Shown piece after piece: positions 1 through 9,790 of a stretch of DNA of 46,005 nucleotides. How positions within the stretch are numbered: the stretch's first letter is position 1; each line of letters begins with the position of its first letter. Source of the DNA: Alphaproteobacteria bacterium UBA1908 (GTDB lineage: Bacteria; Pseudomonadota; Alphaproteobacteria; Caedimonadales; UBA1908). The position numbers and the translations under genes are program-made. Under the pieces are notes generated by a model. It searched no databases and was not told the origin of the DNA. It saw nothing but the letters and a program-made list of their open reading frames with translations. The DNA is taken from the NCBI GenBank assembly GCA_002337525.1, contig DDGG01000018.1:47437-93441 (forward strand), given 5' to 3'.

Positions 1-27
1 TGCTCTAACCAGCTGAGCTACTCCGCC
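1..27 (-). tRNA. tRNA gene, 5' part only (cut by window edge)
   Basis: Read on the minus strand from 27 to 1, the sequence has a 7-nt acceptor 5' strand, T8-A9, a D-stem GCTC, a D-loop with A14, G18-G19 and A21, and the closing GAGC. This is the invariant pattern of a tRNA 5' third. The anticodon lies outside the window, so the identity cannot be read. The acceptor and D-arm resemble alphaproteobacterial elongator tRNA-Met, but that is a guess from memory. Confidence 0.85.
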
Positions 28-167
28 ATTAGGCGAGATTAAGATCTTTTAAATGATATAAAAGATCTGATCAATTATGATGATCAAAATCGATCAAGGA
101 TTTTATACGTTTATCCAGGGAAGCTGTCAAGGAGATATCACTCTTTTTCAACAAGGGTATTAAGTCG

Positions 168-404
168 CTATGCTCCATCAAAAATAACGACTTTTGCATC
201 AATCATCTGCAAAATAACCCACCATACAATAATGCTGATAAACGTCGTTATAAGAAATTTTTGAAGAAGTTTTGGTTTTACAGGGGCACTGGACGCATGC
301 CCTGCATCCGGCGCAGAGGGAGTCTTGACGCCCCAGGGAAGTACCATAAAAAGAACAATCCACCAAACGATCAGAAAAACAACAACATTTGTGACAATAT
401 CCAT
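168..404 (-). CDS. DUF1467 family small membrane protein
   Basis: A 78-residue protein with two membrane segments (about residues 5-25 and 50-68) joined by a short proline/lysine-rich linker. Each helix carries a WW pair (VWWIV, VWWVI). This two-helix layout, with a charged loop before a second helix starting near 'ITT', matches the alphaproteobacterial DUF1467 family, which has no established function. In many alphaproteobacteria it sits downstream of rnj and upstream of proS; here it follows the secreted hydrolase by 9 nt and is followed by a tRNA gene, so the neighbourhood is partly conserved. Confidence 0.75.
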   Translation of the reverse strand: MDIVTNVVVFLIVWWIVLFMVLPWGVKTPSAPDAGHASSAPVKPKLLQKFLITTFISIIVWWVILQMIDAKVVIFDGA

Positions 405-413
405 TACTGCTTT

Positions 414-1403
414 TTACTCCTCTATCACAAGATGGACGAAATCTTCAAGATCTCCCAGGAAAGCATTTCGCACCTGATCAATTTCATTCAGTATATTATG
501 GTAAGCGTTTTTATAAACCTTATGGACGCACTTTGGCAAGGTTGCACACACAATCTGATCATATTCCGTCCGCACTACTTTATCCTGGCCAGCTGTTAGC
601 AAAAGAATGGGAGATTTGATAGATCCAATATAGGACGGATCACGAGTCTTTTCCATGGACTCAAAGGCGGCATGAACCCATCCAAATGTTGGTCCTCCCA
701 GGATATGGTAAGGGTTTTCCTTCATAATTTTTACTTTACGAGCGTGCCTTTCCGGAGACTGAGTATTTTTGTTGTTTTCAAAAGTCTCTTTTTTAAAGGA
801 AAAATCTCCATACCCAAAAGCATAGGATTTTTCTCCTCCCATACTGGAAATAAGGCCGACAAGAAGCCCTGCCAGACCTCTGGGATAGGGTGATGTCACC
901 ACATCAAGCATAGGAGATACAACAACAGCCCCATCAAGCAAGTCTGGATGCTCTTTTATATACCGCAGAGCCAAATGCCCTCCCATAGAGCTTGCCAGAA
1001 AAATAATCTTGCCGGGTGCCTTTGGCATGACATGGTCTGTGATAAAAATATGGAGATCCGATAAATATTGATCAAAAGAATCAATATGGCCTTTATGGGG
1101 GTTAGATAAAAGACGGGAAGATCCTCCCTGTCCCAACCAGTCAAGTGTCTTGACATGATAGCCTCTCTTTACCAGATCTTCTATCAATTCTTGATGTTTT
1201 TCAATGAACGAGGCACGGCCTTGCAATAAAACAATTGTTGTATCACGGTTATTGTCAGAGCTTCCGGCCCAGCTAGCCGCCCTAAGCTCGTGCCCATGAG
1301 AATTCACAAAATGCCAGAAGTGTCCTTTACTAAAAAGAGAGGCAGCAACAAGACCTTGCGACCAAACAACAGCAACACAAAAAATCCAGACTTTTTTCAT
1401 CAA
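414..1403 (-). CDS. Secreted alpha/beta hydrolase (lysophospholipase-like)
   Basis: A 329-residue alpha/beta-hydrolase fold protein with an N-terminal signal peptide (about residues 1-21). The nucleophile elbow is ASSMG, with Ser139 as predicted nucleophile and Ala in place of the first Gly of GxSxG. An acid residue follows in 'AGQDK' and the catalytic His lies in 'AYHN' near the C-terminus. The 'DWLGQGGS' segment before the elbow is typical of the PldB/monoacylglycerol lipase group. Export to the periplasm and a lipid ester substrate are inferred. It starts 146 nt downstream of rnj and ends 9 nt before the DUF1467 gene, so those two are probably co-transcribed. Confidence 0.8.
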   Translation of the reverse strand: MMKKVWIFCVAVVWSQGLVAASLFSKGHFWHFVNSHGHELRAASWAGSSDNNRDTTIVLLQGRASFIEKHQELIEDLVKRGYHVKTLDWLGQGGSSRLLSNPHKGHIDSFDQYLSDLHIFITDHVMPKAPGKIIFLASSMGGHLALRYIKEHPDLLDGAVVVSPMLDVVTSPYPRGLAGLLVGLISSMGGEKSYAFGYGDFSFKKETFENNKNTQSPERHARKVKIMKENPYHILGGPTFGWVHAAFESMEKTRDPSYIGSIKSPILLLTAGQDKVVRTEYDQIVCATLPKCVHKVYKNAYHNILNEIDQVRNAFLGDLEDFVHLVIEE

Positions 1404-1549
1404 TGTTAATCATATTCCTTTAAAAAGTTATGATTTTAATGTGATGCTATTTTCTCAAAAAAAACAACCTAAAACTGTTTTAAAAAATCTTTAAAAGAGC
1501 AGATGTGTGTTTTATCTCGCAACAAAAATGACCTGCACGTTTATTTTCA

Positions 1550-3199
1550 TCAAAGAAAAACAAGGTGCGTTACAACCAAAGGCTTCTTTCCTTTTAAAGC
1601 ATTGAGAGCACGCCGAACCGTCACACGAACCATTTCCTTGAGACCATCTTCAAAATTTAAATGCGCTTCATCTGCCTGGGCAATCATATCAATAATGCTA
1701 TCTTTAATCGAATCCAGGGAACACTCCACAAAATCTGGCTCTCCAACCCCCATTGTAGAGATAAGAGGTTCTCCTTTCAGCCTTCCCTTACGAAGTGTCA
1801 AAGTCACAAAAATAACGCCTGCCTGACTCAATTTAAAACGATCACGTAACATATCACTGCGACGCGGGACAAGCTGATTCCCATCAAGAGCCAAGCGCCC
1901 CCAATGAACTTCATCAACAACACCGGGATTTTCAGGGTTCAAGGCAATCACTTGACCATTTGCGGGGACAATGGCCTGTTCAATACCACATTTTTTACCA
2001 AATTGCGCCTGCTCGCGCATGTGGGCAACTTCACCATGAACTGGCACCAGGATTTTTGGCTTCACCCAGCTATACATTTCTTTCAAATCCCCTTTTGAAG
2101 GGTGACCTGAGACATGAATAGGGGCCTCTTTATCAGTGATAACATTAATGCCATGGTGAATAAGAGCTTCCTGCACAGCCTTGATTTGATGTTCGTTCCC
2201 CGGTATTTTCCGGGAAGAAAAGAAAACTGTGTCCCCCTCCTCCAATTGGGCCCTTGGATGTTGACGGTTAGCAATTCGAGATAATCCAGCACGTGGCTCG
2301 CCTTGCGATCCGGTACAGATTAACAAAAGCTCTTCCGGCGGAACCTGTTTTATTTCCGACTCTTCAAGAAAATCGACCTTATCAAGATAACCACAGGACC
2401 TTGCTGCTTCATACATACGATGTAATGACCGTCCAATAAATGCAACACGCCGCCCTGTTTCCCTGGCCGCCTCAAGCGCAGAAGACAAACGCGCTACGTT
2501 ACTGGCAAAGCACGAGATAACAACACGCCCTTTTTGTTTAGAAACAAGCTTTATCAAGTTTTTGCGAACATCGGCTTCTGATCCTGTATGCCCCTTTTCA
2601 AAAACATTTGTTGAGTCACAAACAAGAGCAAGGACCCCCTGTTCTCCTAGTTCCTTTAAAGTATTTTCATCTGTCTTTTCACCAATGAGGGGATCATGAT
2701 CAAGCTTCCAGTCGCCACTATGAACCACGACTCCTGCCGGTGTTTTAATAATAAGAGCATTAGGTTCGGGAATAGAATGCGTCAAGGAAACATAGCTCAG
2801 ATCAAAGGGTCCCAGTTGAAAAGCACCTTTTAGCGGAATGGTATGGATTGTTGCTTGCTCCAGAAGATCTGCTTCTCTTAATTTTTCCTTCACTAAAAAA
2901 GCTGTGAAGGGTGTTGCATATATAGGGCATCTCAATTTCTGCCACAAATAAGGTACTGCACCAATATGATCTTCATGGGCATGCGTTAAAACAAGCCCGA
3001 CAAGATCTGATTTATTTTCCTCAATAAAGCCGGGATCTGGCATGATGATATCAAGGCCCAGGTCCTGATCAAATGTAATCCCTAAATCAACCATCAACCA
3101 CTTACCCTGATATCCATAAAGATTCAGGTTCATGCCAATTTCACCACACCCCCCAAGAGGAGTGAAAAGCAGTTCATTTTTATTATAGTGCTGTGTCAT
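1550..3199 (-). CDS. rnj: Ribonuclease J
   Basis: A 549-residue metallo-beta-lactamase/beta-CASP ribonuclease. The zinc motif HAHEDH is at residues 73-78, with downstream metal-ligand segments 'VHSGDWK' and 'VCDSTN', and the beta-CASP part contains 'CTGSQGEPRA' and 'VSGHPSKGD'. RNase J degrades and matures RNA with 5'-to-3' exonuclease and endonuclease activity, and in alphaproteobacteria it works alongside RNase E. Length and motif order are normal. Its start overlaps the 3' end of coaX by 17 nt, which indicates translational coupling at the tail of the nuo-birA-coaX-rnj transcript. Confidence 0.95.
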   Translation of the reverse strand: MTQHYNKNELLFTPLGGCGEIGMNLNLYGYQGKWLMVDLGITFDQDLGLDIIMPDPGFIEENKSDLVGLVLTHAHEDHIGAVPYLWQKLRCPIYATPFTAFLVKEKLREADLLEQATIHTIPLKGAFQLGPFDLSYVSLTHSIPEPNALIIKTPAGVVVHSGDWKLDHDPLIGEKTDENTLKELGEQGVLALVCDSTNVFEKGHTGSEADVRKNLIKLVSKQKGRVVISCFASNVARLSSALEAARETGRRVAFIGRSLHRMYEAARSCGYLDKVDFLEESEIKQVPPEELLLICTGSQGEPRAGLSRIANRQHPRAQLEEGDTVFFSSRKIPGNEHQIKAVQEALIHHGINVITDKEAPIHVSGHPSKGDLKEMYSWVKPKILVPVHGEVAHMREQAQFGKKCGIEQAIVPANGQVIALNPENPGVVDEVHWGRLALDGNQLVPRRSDMLRDRFKLSQAGVIFVTLTLRKGRLKGEPLISTMGVGEPDFVECSLDSIKDSIIDMIAQADEAHLNFEDGLKEMVRVTVRRALNALKGKKPLVVTHLVFL

Positions 3200-4007
3200 A
3201 ATTTTCTAATTCTATTTTCTGTTCCATGCTGATGCTTTGGTATAAAAGCGCCAGACCATTTAAAGTTAAATATGGGTCATATAAGGTAATACACGACGTT
3301 TCTTTCGAAAAGGTTTCCCCAAGTCCACCCGTTGCAATGACCCGCGGTGACTTTGTCGTAAAAAACTGTTTATTCTCGTTGATTGCCCGGTTGACAAGCC
3401 CCTCAATCAGCCCAAGATACCCCCAAAACAATCCGGAACGGACAGACTCTTCAGTGCTCGTACCAATGACCTTCCGGGGTTTTTCAAAAGACAGATGAAA
3501 TAAATTTTCCGCCCCTTTAAAAAGAGCCTCTGCGGAAAGATTAAACCCGGGCGCAATTGCCACACCGCAAAAATTCCCCTTTTCGTCAATGCGTGACACA
3601 GTTGTTGCTGTCCCAAAATCTACCACGAACAGGGGCCCACCATAGGTATGGTGCGCCCCATAAGCATTTATCATCAAATCGGCACCTTCTTCGCCAGGAG
3701 ACTGAATAAGCGCCTTATTTCGAAAAAAGGCAGGTCCCTGACCTGCAATATAAAAGGCCTCTCCAAAGTTTTTCATTCCAAAAGGTTCAATGACTTTTAG
3801 AAGAGATGGAACAACTGATGACACCAGAAAGCCTGACATTTCACCAAGAGATAAAGAGGCAAGGCAAAGAGCTTTTTCTATTTGTTCTGCCCAATCTTTG
3901 GTATCCAAAGAAGCATGAGTTTCAAAACGCCAGGATTTTAATAACCTTGCGCCCTTAAAAACAGCAAGGCAAACATTTGTATTACCAATATCGGCCACAA
4001 GATACAC
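3183..4007 (-). CDS. coaX: Type III pantothenate kinase
   Basis: A 274-residue kinase of the ASKHA fold that phosphorylates pantothenate, the first step of coenzyme A synthesis. Phosphate loop DIGNTN is at residues 6-11. The second Asp-containing motif is 'VVDFGTATT', and pantothenate-site segments include 'GADLMINAYGA' and 'GTSTEESVRSG'. Type III enzymes are not inhibited by CoA, so flux is probably not controlled at this step. It is 55 nt downstream of birA and overlaps rnj by 17 nt. The birA-coaX-rnj order after nuoN is a conserved alphaproteobacterial arrangement. Confidence 0.95.
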   Translation of the reverse strand: MYLVADIGNTNVCLAVFKGARLLKSWRFETHASLDTKDWAEQIEKALCLASLSLGEMSGFLVSSVVPSLLKVIEPFGMKNFGEAFYIAGQGPAFFRNKALIQSPGEEGADLMINAYGAHHTYGGPLFVVDFGTATTVSRIDEKGNFCGVAIAPGFNLSAEALFKGAENLFHLSFEKPRKVIGTSTEESVRSGLFWGYLGLIEGLVNRAINENKQFFTTKSPRVIATGGLGETFSKETSCITLYDPYLTLNGLALLYQSISMEQKIELENYDTAL

Positions 4008-4062
4008 GATTACTATCCTAATCTAGGGAATATTATCAAAAATGAAAACGAAAAAATCATTT

Positions 4063-4872
4063 CTATCCCCTTTTAGACGCATCAATAAAAATACTGACAT
4101 CCCCCGATGAAAAGATATGCGCCGCTTTGAAAGACTTTCCAAGCAATAACCTACCTTGAGCATCCAGGTCAAGAAAAGGAGCCGTAATAGAGCCAGAATT
4201 TGTTGTAACTGTTAGAAGAGTTCCCGGTAAATAAGTCCTTTCCATCCACATTTGGCGAATAGATGAAAATCCTTTTTGGTGGCGCACTTCATAAAAAGTA
4301 GCAAATATATCAAGAAAGTGATGCATGAACAAATGAGGAGTGACAGGAACATCTAGAAACATGTCGAGACTTGTACAGTCATAGGCACCCTTTAATACAG
4401 GAGCTGTCGCAAGGTTAACACCAACACCAATTAAAAGAAAATCATGCCCTTGACAAGAAAAATCTTCAATCAGGATTCCCGCCAGCTTTTTATGGTCCAG
4501 CAAAAGATCATTGGGCCATTTCAAAAGCAATGGAGCCTTTGGTGCAAAGAATTTTGTCGTTTCAAAAAGGGCAAGTGCCGTCACAAATGAGAGTTCAAAA
4601 TAACGGGACTTATCTGTTTCTTCAGGCACAGAAAATGACACAAAAAGGTTTCCGGACTCACTGTGCCATTGGCGCCCCTGTCTGCCTCGCCCAGAGAGTT
4701 GACGATTAGATCTGACAGCTAAGTAGCCACGATTGGAAGACATTGAGGACGCTTCTTTTAAAGACTCCTGTAAAAGAGTTCCCAGAGTATCCATTGTTGA
4801 ATCAACACAATCAAAAGTCCGGATTTCCCAATTTTTTTTTGACAAGTTGTTTTTTCTGGAATCGGATATCAT
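4063..4872 (-). CDS. birA: Biotin--[acetyl-CoA-carboxylase] ligase, no repressor domain
   Basis: A 269-residue biotin protein ligase. It activates biotin as biotinyl-AMP and transfers it to the AccB lysine. The biotin/AMP loop GRGRQGRQW is at residues 61-69, KWPND at 118-122 and the KLAG active-site lysine near 129. There is no N-terminal helix-turn-helix: the catalytic domain begins within about 20 residues. It should therefore be a class I ligase that does not repress biotin genes. It starts 12 nt after nuoN and presumably shares the nuo transcript. Confidence 0.93.
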   Translation of the reverse strand: MISDSRKNNLSKKNWEIRTFDCVDSTMDTLGTLLQESLKEASSMSSNRGYLAVRSNRQLSGRGRQGRQWHSESGNLFVSFSVPEETDKSRYFELSFVTALALFETTKFFAPKAPLLLKWPNDLLLDHKKLAGILIEDFSCQGHDFLLIGVGVNLATAPVLKGAYDCTSLDMFLDVPVTPHLFMHHFLDIFATFYEVRHQKGFSSIRQMWMERTYLPGTLLTVTTNSGSITAPFLDLDAQGRLLLGKSFKAAHIFSSGDVSIFIDASKRG

Positions 4873-4884
4873 TAAAATACTATC

Positions 4885-6348
4885 CTACAAGCGAAAAAAG
4901 AGAGCTTTTGTCGCCATGTAGGCAGGGTCCATAAGGCTATCAGGAAACACAATGTAAAAAAGCATAATGCCAGTCATAAGAAGCATAATAATCAGGGTTT
5001 CTTTTGAACCCGTTTCTTCAAGATAAGGCTTATCAATACCACAGGGAACCTCATCAAAATACATAATTTTAATGAGTCGCAAATAATATCCCGCGGCCAC
5101 AACACTTGACAAAATACCTATTACGCTTAACCAATAATATTCTGCTTCAATTGCTGACATAAAAACACCAAATTTGGCCATAAAGCCTGCAAGAGGGGGA
5201 ATGCCTGCCAGGGAAAACAAAGCAACTGTTAAACACCCGGCAACAAGAGGATTATATTTTGCAAGACCTGCAAGATCCTCTATTTTTTCCAAAGATAATC
5301 CCTGTTTTTTAAGAGAAAGCGCGCAGGCAAAAATGCCTAATGTCATCACCAGGTAAAGGGCAACATAAATCACAACATTACGAAGACCTATAAAATCACC
5401 TCCCACGAGCCCCAACAGAATAAAACCCATGTGTGCAATCGAACTATAAGCTAGAAGACGCTTGATATCTTTTTGATACAAGGCCCCAAAAGAACCAAAA
5501 ACCATGGATAATAATGAGATAACAACAATAATTGGAGACCAGAAATTAAGCTGATGAATAAAAATTTCAAAGCAAAGACGGACAAACAAAAAAACGGCGG
5601 CCGCTTTTGGAGCGGCGGCTAAAAAAGAAGTCACCGACGTACTACTGGCCTGGTAAACATCCGGTGTCCACATATGAAAGGGCACGAGGGACATTTTAAA
5701 TCCAACACCCGCAATGAGAAAGCACATACCAAATAACAAAAAGGCCGGCAAACTTTTATCTGTCGCAAAAACAGATAAAAGGGCTCCATATTCTGTTGTT
5801 CCTGTATAACCATATATTAAACTCGACCCATATAGGATTAAAGCTGTTGAAAGTGCCCCCAAACAAAAGTATTTTACAGCTCCTTCAGATGCAGAAAAGC
5901 GCCCCTTATGCATGGCAACCATGATATATAAGGGAAGACTTTGAAGTTCCAGACCAATAAACATGGAAACAAGATCATTGGCCGACACCATAAGCATCAT
6001 GCCAAGTGTCGCAAAAAGTGCCAGAATCGGGTATTCAAAGTCTCGAATACTTTCACGCTCCAGATGACGAAAGCTCATCACTAAAGCAAAAAATGCCGCC
6101 AGAAGAATCATCATTTTAGCTAATTGCGTATAGGCATTCGCCAAAAATAAACCATAAAAAGAAATACGCTCTGCATGAAAAAGGTCCGATAATAAAATCA
6201 ACATACCTAACAGAAAAATGCCCATCACAATTTGTGACATCCATTTTGAACAATCCTTCGAAAAGACACCTCCAAGCAAAATAGCCAGGCCTGATATGCT
6301 TAGAAAAATTTCAGCAGCGCCGGGTGAAAATTCAGCCGGTAACATCAT
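4885..6348 (-). CDS. nuoN: NADH-quinone oxidoreductase subunit N
   Basis: A 487-residue antiporter-like membrane subunit of complex I, with about 14 predicted helices. Conserved core features are visible: 'SLPLYIMVAMHKG', 'HMWTPDVYQ', 'KRLLAYSSIAHMGF' with its key lysine, and 'GIPPLAGFMAKF'. It forms one of three proton channels in the membrane arm. The start overlaps nuoM by 17 nt. Two Met codons begin the frame (6348 and 6345) and I cannot separate them. It is the last nuo gene, and birA follows after 12 nt. Confidence 0.97.
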   Translation of the reverse strand: MMLPAEFSPGAAEIFLSISGLAILLGGVFSKDCSKWMSQIVMGIFLLGMLILLSDLFHAERISFYGLFLANAYTQLAKMMILLAAFFALVMSFRHLERESIRDFEYPILALFATLGMMLMVSANDLVSMFIGLELQSLPLYIMVAMHKGRFSASEGAVKYFCLGALSTALILYGSSLIYGYTGTTEYGALLSVFATDKSLPAFLLFGMCFLIAGVGFKMSLVPFHMWTPDVYQASSTSVTSFLAAAPKAAAVFLFVRLCFEIFIHQLNFWSPIIVVISLLSMVFGSFGALYQKDIKRLLAYSSIAHMGFILLGLVGGDFIGLRNVVIYVALYLVMTLGIFACALSLKKQGLSLEKIEDLAGLAKYNPLVAGCLTVALFSLAGIPPLAGFMAKFGVFMSAIEAEYYWLSVIGILSSVVAAGYYLRLIKIMYFDEVPCGIDKPYLEETGSKETLIIMLLMTGIMLFYIVFPDSLMDPAYMATKALFFRL

Positions 6349-7873
6349 TTGATTTTGTCTCCTGTGTTAGTGGCCCCTCAACTGTTTCAAGAACAATCTC
6401 ATGTTGATAAGGCGCCAAAATTTTAGTAAGGGCAGGTTCTGTTAATGAAAGAACAGGTGTGGGGTAAAGCCCAAAAAACAATGTTAGAAAGGCCAGCCCC
6501 CCTAAAACAGAGCGCTCCACAAATGTCAGATCCTTAAGCTTTTTGAGTGCTTCTTTCTCCAAAGGCCCAAAAATAGTTCGTCTATATAGCCATAAAGCAT
6601 AAGCTGCCCCCAAAATCATACCAAAGCCCATTAAGAAAGCGAAAAAACCATTCACTTCATAAGCCGCAAGCAAAACAAGAATTTCTCCGATAAAACCACT
6701 TGTGCCGGGAAGCCCCACACTTGCTAACGTAAAAATCATAAAAAAGACAGCAAAAGTCGGCATGACACGAACAACACCACCAAAGGCATCAATTTCGCGT
6801 GTATGACAACGGTCATACAAAACACCAACACACAAGAATAAAGCAGCAGAAACAAATCCATGGCTCAACATTTGGAAAACTGCTCCTTGTGCCCCTTCAA
6901 GAGTGAACGTAAACAGACCAAATGTTACAAATCCCATGTGAGCTACAGATGAATAGGCTATCAGCTTCTTCATGTCTTTTTGTACCAGGGCAACAAGAGA
7001 TGTATAAATAACGGCAACGATACTAAGGACAAAAACAAAAGTCGCAAAATACTTACAGGCTGCGGGGAAAAGGGGAATTGAAAAACGAAGGAAACCGTAC
7101 CCCCCAAGCTTCAACAGAATTCCCGCTAAAATGACAGACCCCGACGTTGGAGCTTCCACATGCGCATCAGGCAACCAGGTATGAAAAGGCCACATGGGAA
7201 CCTTAACAGCAAAGGAGGCAAAGAATGCCAGCCATAACCATTTCTGAATATTTGGAGCGAAAGAATATGAAGTCACCTGCTCAATTGCTGTCCCGCCGGC
7301 CTGGTCATAAATATATAAAATGGCCAGTAATAATAGAACAGATCCCAACAGGGTATATAAAAAGAATTTCAACGATGCATAAACCCGACGCTGGCCTCCC
7401 CACACACCAATAATAAGATACATCGGAATTAAAGCGGCCTCGAAAAAGATGTAAAACAAAACCAGATCAAGAGAGCAAAATGTACCAATCATTGTTGTTT
7501 CAAGAAGCAAGAAGGCAATAATATAGGTGCTAACCTTCTCGGAAATATTTTGCCAGCTCATTAATAAGGCAATTGGAACCAGAAAGGTCGAAAGCAAAAT
7601 CAGAGTTAAAGAAATACCATCAAGGCCAATGGCATAATGAATACCAAAAGCAGATAACCAAAAACGTTGTTCCACAAACTGGTAAGCTTCATTTTGCTTG
7701 TCAAAATAAAAGAGCAAAAGAAGAGATAGAGCAAATGTTGCAAGGGAGGTAAGAAGTCCCACAGCCTTTGCATTACGAGCTATAGAAGCGGCATCTCCAC
7801 GAATAAAAAGAATACATAATGCTCCTATCAGGGGCAAAAATATTGTCAATGATAATAACGGTAAGCCATCCAT
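6332..7873 (-). CDS. nuoM: NADH-quinone oxidoreductase subunit M
   Basis: A 513-residue antiporter-like membrane subunit of complex I. Recognisable motifs are 'GLDGISL', 'FEAALIPMYLIIGVWGG' (with the conserved Glu of helix 5), 'FHTWLPDAHVEAPT', 'KKLIAYSSVAHMGF' and 'GLPGTSGFIGE'. It pumps protons in the middle of the membrane arm. The length is normal for the family. It starts 13 nt after nuoL and its end overlaps nuoN by 17 nt. Confidence 0.97.
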   Translation of the reverse strand: MDGLPLLSLTIFLPLIGALCILFIRGDAASIARNAKAVGLLTSLATFALSLLLLFYFDKQNEAYQFVEQRFWLSAFGIHYAIGLDGISLTLILLSTFLVPIALLMSWQNISEKVSTYIIAFLLLETTMIGTFCSLDLVLFYIFFEAALIPMYLIIGVWGGQRRVYASLKFFLYTLLGSVLLLLAILYIYDQAGGTAIEQVTSYSFAPNIQKWLWLAFFASFAVKVPMWPFHTWLPDAHVEAPTSGSVILAGILLKLGGYGFLRFSIPLFPAACKYFATFVFVLSIVAVIYTSLVALVQKDMKKLIAYSSVAHMGFVTFGLFTFTLEGAQGAVFQMLSHGFVSAALFLCVGVLYDRCHTREIDAFGGVVRVMPTFAVFFMIFTLASVGLPGTSGFIGEILVLLAAYEVNGFFAFLMGFGMILGAAYALWLYRRTIFGPLEKEALKKLKDLTFVERSVLGGLAFLTLFFGLYPTPVLSLTEPALTKILAPYQHEIVLETVEGPLTQETKSNDVTG

Positions 7874-7886
7874 TAAACCTGGTGTC

Positions 7887-9788
7887 CTAACTCAAAAATA
7901 AAAACCAAAGACCCGCTGCCACAAGCCCTAAAACAAAAACCAATGCATAGTGGTAAAGATATCCAGTTTGCGCCTGGCTAGTTCTTTTTGCCGATGACAA
8001 ACACCACTGTGATACACCATCTGGACCATACCGGTCGATAACGCGCTGGTCTGATTGCGTCCATAAAAAAGAACCCAGTTTTAAAGACGTTTTAATAAAA
8101 AGAAACTCATACAGCTCGTCAAAATACCATTTTCTGGAAAGGAAGCAATAAACAGCCTGAAAAGTCTCGGAGAGCTTTTTGGGGATTTCTGGTAACACTT
8201 GGTAAAATAGTGTTGCAAGTCCAACTCCCACAAGAGCAATCATGAGCGGTAAATAGTGAAAGAATCCTTCTATGTGGGGAAGGCCAGCAGATAAAACCAG
8301 TGCATTCGACCAGAAATCAGGTGAGGCAACAAAATAAAGTCCCAGCATTCCCGAGAAGAGAGCGCCACCCGATAAAATTATGAGAGGAATCTGCATCAGG
8401 TAACCAGGTTCATGCAAGTGACTCATTACTTTTTCATCCGCCCTCGGTACTCCTGAAAAAGTCATATATAGTAACCGCCAGGAATAAAAAGCTGTCAGGA
8501 AAGCTGCAACAAGGCCTACAACACAAGCATAGGTCGCACTTGCTCCCTCACCTGTCCAGGCTGCAGCTAAAATGGCATCTTTTGAGTAATATCCTGCAAA
8601 GAAAGGAATACCCGCTAGTGCAAAGCTTCCAATCCACATCATTGAAGCTGTCACCGGAACGGCCTTCCATATGCCTCCCATTTTTCTCATATCCTGCTCA
8701 TCAGACAAGGCGTGAATAACAGCACCAGCCCCCAAAAATAAAAGAGCTTTAAAAAAAGCATGAGTAAAAAGATGGAAAATTGCAATATTATAATAAGAAA
8801 GGCCTGCAGCAAAAAACATATATCCAAGTTGACTACAGGTTGAATAAGCAATCACTCGCTTAATATCATTTTGCGTCAATGCAATTGTACCTGCGAAAAG
8901 AGCTGTACTTGCCCCCACAATGGTAATGAAAGACCGTGCATAAGGTGCCATTTCGTAAAGTGGCGATAAGCGGGCGACAAGGAACACGCCTGCTGTGACC
9001 ATTGTTGCCGCATGAATCAGAGCCGACACCGGTGTTGGCCCTTCCATTGCATCGGGCAACCAGGTATGCAAACCAAGCTGGGCCGACTTTCCCATTGCCC
9101 CTATAAAGAAAAGGAACGCGGCAACTTCTAAAGCTGGAAAACGCATTCCCAGGAAAGAAAACGTTTGTGACGCTTGTTCTGACAGCATTGCTAAAAGAGG
9201 CTGAATATCAACAGTACCAAACAGAAAGTAGACTGTAGCAATACCCAGTACAAGCCCCAAATCTCCAACACGATTAACAATAAAAGCTTTCATCGCTGCT
9301 GCATTGGCAGAATCTTTATAGTGCCAAAAACCAATCAATAAATAGGAGGCAAGACCAACACCTTCCCACCCAAAGAAAAGCTGTATCAAATTACTCGATG
9401 TCACAAGCATCAACATCATAAAGGTAAAAAGAGAAAGGTATCCCATAAAGCGCGAAAGACTTTCATCATGGCTCATATACTCAATGGAATACAAATGAAC
9501 CAGAAAGGATACGGTTGTAACAACAACAAGCATAACAGCCGTTAAAGTATCTATATAAAGCCCCCAGGCAACCTTAAGCTTTGGAAAGGTTAACCAATCC
9601 AGAAAATGGATATAGATAGGATCAGCACCTCCAGCGAAGTCCACAAGGCAGCCCCAGAAAATACAACACGAGAATCCCAGGCAAGCTGTTGTGAACCAGG
9701 CAGAAAAGCGATCACCCAAACGACACCCAAGTGCCGTTACAAAAAGAAAACCAGCTAGCGGGGCAAATAAAGCCATACTATAAAACAT
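7887..9788 (-). CDS. nuoL: NADH-quinone oxidoreductase subunit L
   Basis: A 633-residue distal proton-pumping subunit of complex I. It contains 'FFGWEGVGLASYLLIGFW', 'GKSAQLGLHTWLPDAMEGPT', 'DIKRVIAYSTCSQLGYM' and 'HAFFKALLFLGAGAVIH', all diagnostic for NuoL/ND5. The C-terminal part (about residues 500-633) would form the long lateral helix and final membrane helix that clamp the antiporter subunits. The start is 2 nt after the nuoK stop. Confidence 0.97.
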   Translation of the reverse strand: MFYSMALFAPLAGFLFVTALGCRLGDRFSAWFTTACLGFSCCIFWGCLVDFAGGADPIYIHFLDWLTFPKLKVAWGLYIDTLTAVMLVVVTTVSFLVHLYSIEYMSHDESLSRFMGYLSLFTFMMLMLVTSSNLIQLFFGWEGVGLASYLLIGFWHYKDSANAAAMKAFIVNRVGDLGLVLGIATVYFLFGTVDIQPLLAMLSEQASQTFSFLGMRFPALEVAAFLFFIGAMGKSAQLGLHTWLPDAMEGPTPVSALIHAATMVTAGVFLVARLSPLYEMAPYARSFITIVGASTALFAGTIALTQNDIKRVIAYSTCSQLGYMFFAAGLSYYNIAIFHLFTHAFFKALLFLGAGAVIHALSDEQDMRKMGGIWKAVPVTASMMWIGSFALAGIPFFAGYYSKDAILAAAWTGEGASATYACVVGLVAAFLTAFYSWRLLYMTFSGVPRADEKVMSHLHEPGYLMQIPLIILSGGALFSGMLGLYFVASPDFWSNALVLSAGLPHIEGFFHYLPLMIALVGVGLATLFYQVLPEIPKKLSETFQAVYCFLSRKWYFDELYEFLFIKTSLKLGSFLWTQSDQRVIDRYGPDGVSQWCLSSAKRTSQAQTGYLYHYALVFVLGLVAAGLWFLFLS

Positions 9789-9790
9789 TC

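Noticed and set aside
261..599. 112-codon plus-strand frame over the DUF1467 and hydrolase genes
   Set aside because: It crosses two coding genes in antisense and shows no protein features.
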